Source of the DNA: CBFGRV01 sp965651265
GTDB taxonomy: Bacteria; Bacteroidota; Rhodothermia; Rhodothermales; VXPQ01
Reading direction: 5' to 3'
Length of the DNA: 19,458 bases
NCBI GenBank assembly: GCA_965651265.1
Contig: CBFGRV010000056.1
Coordinates: 1-19,458, forward strand
The position numbers and the translations under genes were made by a program. Positions 14,623-19,458 of this stretch are shown piece after piece (the stretch's first letter is position 1; the number at the start of each line of letters is the position of its first letter). The notes below the pieces were generated by a model. The model saw nothing but the letters and a program-made list of their open reading frames with translations. It was not told where the DNA came from and did no database searches.

Positions 14623-17142
14623 ATGGCGCGGAAACCAAAGAAGACGCGCGGGACCGCTCCGCAGCTCCGGGTTGAGGGCTGGTGGGATCGGCTGCCGGAG
14701 CGCACGCAGCACATCGTGTGCCTGCTGGCACTACTCGTGACGGCCGCTCTCTTTTATGCGCCGGCCGTATTCACATCGCAGACCATCATCGGCGGTGATA
14801 CGGTGAATTGGCGCGCGATGGCGGAATACATGATCGAATATCGGGCGGAGACGGGCGATGAACCCCTCTGGGCACCGAATGCCTTCGGCGGGATGCCGGG
14901 CTATATGATCAATTACCCGAATCTGATCGCGCAGGCGGACAACATCGCGAGCTGGATGCGTTCCGCGATATGGCCCGTGTCCCATCTCATCTTCCTGCTC
15001 GCGGGCACGTACCTGCTCGTCGTCTACTTGACCCGCGAAAAGCTGGCCGCACTGCTCGCTGCCCTGGCGTTCGGGTGGACGACGTACCTGCCCATCATTC
15101 TGGTCGCCGGCCACAACTCTAAATTCGTCACCCTTTCGTTCACCCCGTGGTTGATCCTGGCGTTCGCCTACGCGCTCCGGAAGCCGGGGCTGATTGCGTC
15201 GTTGCTCTTCGCCATCGCGATGGCGATCAACCTGCGGGCGGGGCACGTGCAGATCACATACTACGTCACGTTTCTCCTGGGTGTCTGGTGGATCGTTGAG
15301 GGTGTCGGCGTCGTGCGGCGCGATGGCTGGCGCACCTACGCCGTGACCACGGGCTGGCTGGCGCTGGGCTCGGTCCTGGCTTTGCTCATGGTGGCGCAGC
15401 CATATCTCGCCCACTATCAATACAAGCAGTATACGATCAGGGGAGCCGCCGACGGTGGTGGAGAGGGGCTCGACTGGACGTACGCGACGACGTGGAGCCA
15501 GGGCGTCGGTGAGCTCATCACGCTCATTGCGGCGAACGCGTTTGGAGGCTCGGGAGAATCTTACTGGGGACCGAAGCCCTTCACGGCAGGTCCGCACTAC
15601 GTGGGAGCGCTCGTCGTGATATTCGCTGTCATCGCGGTCTGGCGGCAGCGGACGCGAACCGTGCTGGCCCTGGCCATCGCGACGGTTCTGATGATACTCT
15701 TCGCTCTCGGCCAGCACTTCGAGATGCTCAACCGGCCGATGTATGCCTACTTCCCGCTTTTCGATGCCTTTCGCGCACCGGAGACGTGGCTCAGCGTTGC
15801 CGCGCTGGCCCTCGCGATGTTGGCCGGGATCGGGCTCACCGTTGCAGGGCGGGACGAATCGTCCGGAGGACGCCAGGCCGTCTTTTTTACGGCCGGAGGC
15901 ATGGCCGTCCTCCTCGTAGTTTTTATGGTGTTCGGCGACCTTCTTTTCGATTACGAGCGGCCGGATGAGGAGCAGATTCTCCTGCAGCAGGTGGTATCAC
16001 AACGGCCGGATCTGAATGCATCCGATCCGCGGGTCCAGAGCTTCATCGCGGAATATCTCACGGAGCAAAAGGAGGCGAGGCGGGGTGCGTTCAACAGCTC
16101 CCTCTTTCGATCACTGATTTTTGTGCTCCTCGGCGGTGGGCTCCTCGTGTACTATCGCCTGGGTAAGATCCCACGGTGGACCATGCAAGCGGCCATCGCC
16201 TTGTTGGTCATCGTTGACCTATGGGGGGTAGATCGGCAGTACCTCAACGCCGATCATTTCACCGATGCGCCGGATGCATCGCAGCAGCTGGCCACGTACG
16301 ATTTCGACCGTTTTCTTCTGAGGCAGCAGGAGGAGGCAGGCGGGCCCGGCCATTTTCGCGTGCTTTCGCTCGAGGCGGGGAATCCATTCACGAATGCGCG
16401 CCCATCCTATCATCACGAGTCGATCGGCGGATATCACGGCGCGAAGCTCCGGCTTTTCCAGGATTACATCGACAGGATATTTCCCGATCCCGGCGGGCGC
16501 CTGCCGAACGAGAACGCCCTGGATCTCTTGAACGTCCGCTACATCGTAGCCGGCGGCTCGCTTCCGGGTACGGGTGTGGTCTATCGCGACCAGAGTACGG
16601 GGATGTATGTGCTCCAGAACGAAGATGCCCTCCCTCGAGCCTTCTTCGTCGGCGAGACGGAGGTGATCGAGTCGGCCGAGGTCATGTGGGCGCGTCTCCA
16701 GAGCCCGGAATTCGATCCGCGCGAGACGGCGCTCCTTGCCGAGCCCATCGAATTTCAGACGACACCGATGGACTCGGCGGCATCCACACAGGTCCAACTC
16801 CTCGAATACTCGCCGCGGAGGATCGTCTGGAACGTTTTCACGAATGCACCCCGTCTTCTGGTAGTGAGTGAGATCTACTACCCGGCAGGCTGGCGTGCAT
16901 CCGTAGGAGGCGAATCGGCACCGATCCATCGTGTGAATTACCTCTTGCGGGGCGTGGCCGTGCCGGCCGGCGAGCATGAAGTGGTGATGCAGTTCAATCC
17001 GACCGCGCACACGGCAGGGGTGTGGATCGCCGGAATCACGACGATCCTTGTCTACGGCCTGACCATTGCATTGCTTGCTCTGGGTGAGTACAGGCGCCGC
17101 CGGCGAAGTACGGACCATCCGGCTGAAGCTGCGCAGATCTGA
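14623..17142 (+). CDS. YfhO-family polytopic membrane protein, 839 aa
   Basis: Large integral membrane protein of the YfhO family, some members of which are tied to glycosylation of envelope polymers in Gram-positive bacteria; the role here is unknown. After a basic N-terminus the first helix is at about 30-50. Then come an extracytoplasmic loop with GGDTVNW and APNAFGGMPGYM, a dozen or so further hydrophobic segments to about residue 535, a soluble region of about 250 residues, and a last membrane helix at about 799-820 with an Arg-rich tail. The layout resembles GT-C glycosyltransferases with a long N-terminal loop carrying acidic residues. The ATG directly follows the gatC stop, so translation is probably coupled. 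The following glycosyltransferase and UDP-GlcNAc epimerase support a polysaccharide-related role. Confidence 0.9.
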   Translation: MARKPKKTRGTAPQLRVEGWWDRLPERTQHIVCLLALLVTAALFYAPAVFTSQTIIGGDTVNWRAMAEYMIEYRAETGDEPLWAPNAFGGMPGYMINYPNLIAQADNIASWMRSAIWPVSHLIFLLAGTYLLVVYLTREKLAALLAALAFGWTTYLPIILVAGHNSKFVTLSFTPWLILAFAYALRKPGLIASLLFAIAMAINLRAGHVQITYYVTFLLGVWWIVEGVGVVRRDGWRTYAVTTGWLALGSVLALLMVAQPYLAHYQYKQYTIRGAADGGGEGLDWTYATTWSQGVGELITLIAANAFGGSGESYWGPKPFTAGPHYVGALVVIFAVIAVWRQRTRTVLALAIATVLMILFALGQHFEMLNRPMYAYFPLFDAFRAPETWLSVAALALAMLAGIGLTVAGRDESSGGRQAVFFTAGGMAVLLVVFMVFGDLLFDYERPDEEQILLQQVVSQRPDLNASDPRVQSFIAEYLTEQKEARRGAFNSSLFRSLIFVLLGGGLLVYYRLGKIPRWTMQAAIALLVIVDLWGVDRQYLNADHFTDAPDASQQLATYDFDRFLLRQQEEAGGPGHFRVLSLEAGNPFTNARPSYHHESIGGYHGAKLRLFQDYIDRIFPDPGGRLPNENALDLLNVRYIVAGGSLPGTGVVYRDQSTGMYVLQNEDALPRAFFVGETEVIESAEVMWARLQSPEFDPRETALLAEPIEFQTTPMDSAASTQVQLLEYSPRRIVWNVFTNAPRLLVVSEIYYPAGWRASVGGESAPIHRVNYLLRGVAVPAGEHEVVMQFNPTAHTAGVWIAGITTILVYGLTIALLALGEYRRRRRSTDHPAEAAQI

Positions 17143-17151
17143 CGTCGGCGT

Positions 17152-18453
17152 ATGAGAAACCTCCTGTTTCTCACATACTACTTTCCGCCTTCGGGCGGGC
17201 CGGGAGTGCAGCGCAGTCTCAAATTCACGCGCTACCTGTCGGAGTTCGGTTGGATGCCCACCATCGTGACCGTTCGGCCCGAGCACGCCTCGTATCCCGA
17301 TCTCGACCCCGACCTGGGGTCGGAAATTCCGGAGGCCGTCCAGGTGGAGCGGACTTCGGCCTGGGACCCCTACGCCCTCTATGCGAGGATGCTTCAGCAA
17401 GAGAAGCAGGACGCCGTGTCCGTTGGTTTTCTGGGGACCGCCGAGGAAACTCCGCAGGAACGTCTTGCCCGGTGGATTCGCGCGAACGTGTTCCTGCCGG
17501 ACGCACGAGTGGGCTGGGTGCCTTTTGCAGCCGCTCGAGGACATGCGCTGCTGCGGGACCGGCCGTTCGATGCCATGCTCACGACCGGTCCGCCGCACTC
17601 TACCCACCTCGCCGGGCTCATCCTGAAGCTTGTGCACGGTACGCCGTGGGTCGTCGATATGCGCGACCCCTGGACCGAGATCGACTATCGCGGAGAGCTT
17701 CCGATGACGGCCGCCGCCCGCGCCGTGGATGGTTGGCTGGAGGGCATCGTTTTGCGAAACGCGGACGCTGTGACGGTCGTGTCCGAGTCGATGGGCCGGC
17801 GCCTCCTCGACCGGATGCCCTTGCGGCTTCAGGTCATCCAGAACGGATTCGATGAGGCGGATTTTCAGGGCAACGACGTTGGTCCCGACCCGGAATTCTT
17901 CGTCATCGGGCACATCGGCAATATGAATCGGGCGCGGAATCCAGAGGTGCTCTGGCGGGCGCTGACCTTATTGAATCCGAAGGAGAATATGCCTCGCCTG
18001 CGCATCCATTTCACCGGTAACGTGGATCCATCGGTGCTCGCTGCCGCCGCGCGCGCGGGCGTCGAAGATCTCATCGACGTGAAGCCCTATGTGCCCCATG
18101 GGGCCGCCATCGATCGAATGCGAAGCAGCACACTCTTGCTGCTCTGCATCAATCGCGTCGAGGGCTCCAGCGGCATCACGACGGGCAAGTTGTACGAGTA
18201 CGTGGCCTCGGGACGACCGGTGTTGGGGATCGGGCCACCTGCGGGCGATGCGGCGCGCGTACTCGGAGCGACGGACGCGGGACGCATGTTCGATTTCGAC
18301 GATGTGGATGGCGTGATGGCCTACCTGCGTGCCGCCTACCATGCGTGGGATGGCGGCAAGCCGCTGCCTGGTGCCTCACCGGAGCGGGCCGCGCCGTATA
18401 GCCGTCGTCATCAGACGAAGGCGCTGGCGGAGTTGCTTTCGACCGTCGCCTGA
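17152..18453 (+). CDS. GT4-like glycosyltransferase, 433 aa
   Basis: GT-B fold glycosyltransferase, probably transferring a nucleotide-sugar unit to a growing envelope glycan on the cytoplasmic side. The start has a hydrophobic strand followed by YYFPPSGGPGVQR, typical of GT4-type enzymes of exopolysaccharide clusters. A linker around residue 240 leads to the C-terminal nucleotide-sugar domain with IGHIGNMNRARNPE and the conserved GKLYEYVASGRPVLG region, with E349 in the place of the donor-binding Glu. Length is normal for the family. The ATG lies 9 bases after the YfhO-family stop. Sugar donor and acceptor cannot be read from sequence. Confidence 0.9.
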   Translation: MRNLLFLTYYFPPSGGPGVQRSLKFTRYLSEFGWMPTIVTVRPEHASYPDLDPDLGSEIPEAVQVERTSAWDPYALYARMLQQEKQDAVSVGFLGTAEETPQERLARWIRANVFLPDARVGWVPFAAARGHALLRDRPFDAMLTTGPPHSTHLAGLILKLVHGTPWVVDMRDPWTEIDYRGELPMTAAARAVDGWLEGIVLRNADAVTVVSESMGRRLLDRMPLRLQVIQNGFDEADFQGNDVGPDPEFFVIGHIGNMNRARNPEVLWRALTLLNPKENMPRLRIHFTGNVDPSVLAAAARAGVEDLIDVKPYVPHGAAIDRMRSSTLLLLCINRVEGSSGITTGKLYEYVASGRPVLGIGPPAGDAARVLGATDAGRMFDFDDVDGVMAYLRAAYHAWDGGKPLPGASPERAAPYSRRHQTKALAELLSTVA

Positions 18454-18458
18454 TTACC

Positions 18459-19458
18459 ATGCGCGTGGTTACGATCATCGGCGCCCGGCCCCAATTCGTG
18501 AAGGCCGCCGTGGTAAGCCGCGAGCTCGCTGCGAGCGGGATCGATGAGTCGCTGATTCACACGGGTCAGCATTACGATCGCGAGATGAGCGCCGTCTTTT
18601 TCGAAGAGCTGGGAATCCCCGAGCCCGCCGTGAATCTCGACGTGGGCTCCGGCTCGCATGCCGAACAGACGGGCGAAATTATGGTCCGCCTCGAGGACTT
18701 CCTCCTGAAACACGGTGGGGCAGACCTTCTCATGGTTTACGGAGACACGAATAGCACGATCGCGGGTGCACTGGTAGCCTCAAAGCTTCTCATCCCGCTG
18801 GCCCACGTGGAAGCCGGTCTGCGGTCTTTCAATCGGCGCATGCCGGAGGAGATCAACCGCATCGTGACGGACCGGTTGTCCGACCTGCTGTTCTGCCCCA
18901 CCGCTACGGCCGTTGAGAATCTGCGCCTCGAGGGGATCGAGGACGGCGTGCACCTGACAGGCGACGTCATGCTCGATGCCACGCGGCTCTTTGCGGACGT
19001 TGCCGACAAGCAGGTCGATCTGGAGGCGCTGACCGGGCCGGATGATGCTCCATACTATGTGGCAACCGTACATCGCGCGGAGAACACGGACGATCCCGTG
19101 CGCCTGCGGCAGATCCTGGATGGTCTGGGGCGCCTCGATGGTCCGGTCGTTCTTCCCTTACACCCGCGGACGCGCGGCCGGCTTGAGGGCGTCGCCGTTC
19201 CTGGCAACATCCGCCTTCTCGAACCGGTCGGGTACCTGGCCATGCTTGCGCTCGTGAAGCGGGCGCATGCTGTGCTGACGGATTCGGGCGGCCTGCAGAA
19301 GGAGGCGCTCTGGCTGGGAGTGCCGTGCGTGACGCTGCGGGACGAGACCGAATGGATCGAGACATTGGCGGGTGGCTGGAACCAGGTGGTCGGCGCCGAC
19401 GCCGATCGCATCGTCGAAGCCGTTGCACGCCGCCCGCGGCCTCCCATTCCTTCGATCA
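18459..19458 (+). CDS. wecB: UDP-N-acetylglucosamine 2-epimerase (non-hydrolysing), 3' end outside window
   Basis: Interconverts UDP-GlcNAc and UDP-ManNAc, or a related acidic sugar, for surface polysaccharide synthesis. 333 codons are present and the frame is open at the right edge; the family is about 360-400 aa. Motifs: GARPQFVK (8-15, the phosphate-binding start), HTGQHYD, GDTNST (95-100), HVEAGLRS (116-123), VHRAEN (204-209) and TDSGGLQKEA (274-283). The GARPQFVK form, rather than GTRPE, is common among WbpI-type and related epimerases, so the substrate may be a modified UDP-sugar. The ATG at 18459 lies 5 bases after the previous stop, with no clear Shine-Dalgarno. Confidence 0.93.
   Translation, partial: MRVVTIIGARPQFVKAAVVSRELAASGIDESLIHTGQHYDREMSAVFFEELGIPEPAVNLDVGSGSHAEQTGEIMVRLEDFLLKHGGADLLMVYGDTNSTIAGALVASKLLIPLAHVEAGLRSFNRRMPEEINRIVTDRLSDLLFCPTATAVENLRLEGIEDGVHLTGDVMLDATRLFADVADKQVDLEALTGPDDAPYYVATVHRAENTDDPVRLRQILDGLGRLDGPVVLPLHPRTRGRLEGVAVPGNIRLLEPVGYLAMLALVKRAHAVLTDSGGLQKEALWLGVPCVTLRDETEWIETLAGGWNQVVGADADRIVEAVARRPRPPIPSI

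Noticed and set aside
16219..17913. Long - strand open frame of 564 codons opposite the YfhO-like and glycosyltransferase genes
   Set aside because: Its product is rich in Arg, His and Pro with no domain pattern, and it lies opposite two well supported genes; a by-product of high G+C codon use.
1..19458. CRISPR arrays, tRNA genes, insertion sequences, long direct repeats
   Set aside because: Scanned by eye on both strands; no regular repeat-spacer pattern, cloverleaf or transposase signature was seen.

Overview
The window (about 60% G+C by eye, tightly packed) looks like the chromosome of a Gram-negative bacterium: it has a secretin with a signal peptide, a probable lipoprotein, and a type IV pilus-type envelope machine. 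The YfhO-family membrane protein, the style of GatC, and starts that often lack a Shine-Dalgarno sequence suggest the Bacteroidota/Rhodothermota side of the FCB group. That placement is inference from gene content only; no rRNA or marker phylogeny is available here.

Left half (1-10212, all + strand): a type IV pilus / type II secretion-like locus. The order is a PilB/GspE assembly ATPase (open at the left edge), three small membrane-anchored pseudopilin-like proteins (the third with a repetitive beta-rich C-terminal region), a strong intrinsic terminator at 4399-4434, a structured intergenic stretch, a PilT-like ATPase with an altered Asp box, a PilM-PilN fusion, a PilO-PilP fusion and a short PilQ secretin. 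An intrinsic terminator at 10289-10324 closes the locus. The alignment subcomplex, normally four proteins (PilM, N, O, P), is collapsed into two, giving a GspL-like and a GspM+GspC-like polypeptide. This compaction, the odd retraction-type ATPase and the leaderless pseudopilin-like proteins are the most interesting features of the window.

Middle (10340-11182, - strand): an unrecognised membrane protein of 280 residues, convergent to pilQ and divergent from the next gene.

Right half (11280-19458, + strand): a tight run with intergenic gaps of 0-27 bases. It encodes a lipoprotein-like M28 peptidase homologue whose catalytic and metal residues appear lost, a xylose-isomerase-like TIM-barrel protein, a PlsC-type acyltransferase, GatC, a large YfhO-family membrane protein, a GT4-like glycosyltransferase, and a UDP-GlcNAc 2-epimerase cut by the right edge. 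Apart from GatC (tRNA-dependent amidation), the theme is envelope lipid and polysaccharide synthesis.

No tRNA, rRNA, CRISPR array, transposase or attachment site was seen. There is no gene-free stretch over 300 bases; the longest, 4370-4590, is described under its terminator, hairpin and promoter entries.
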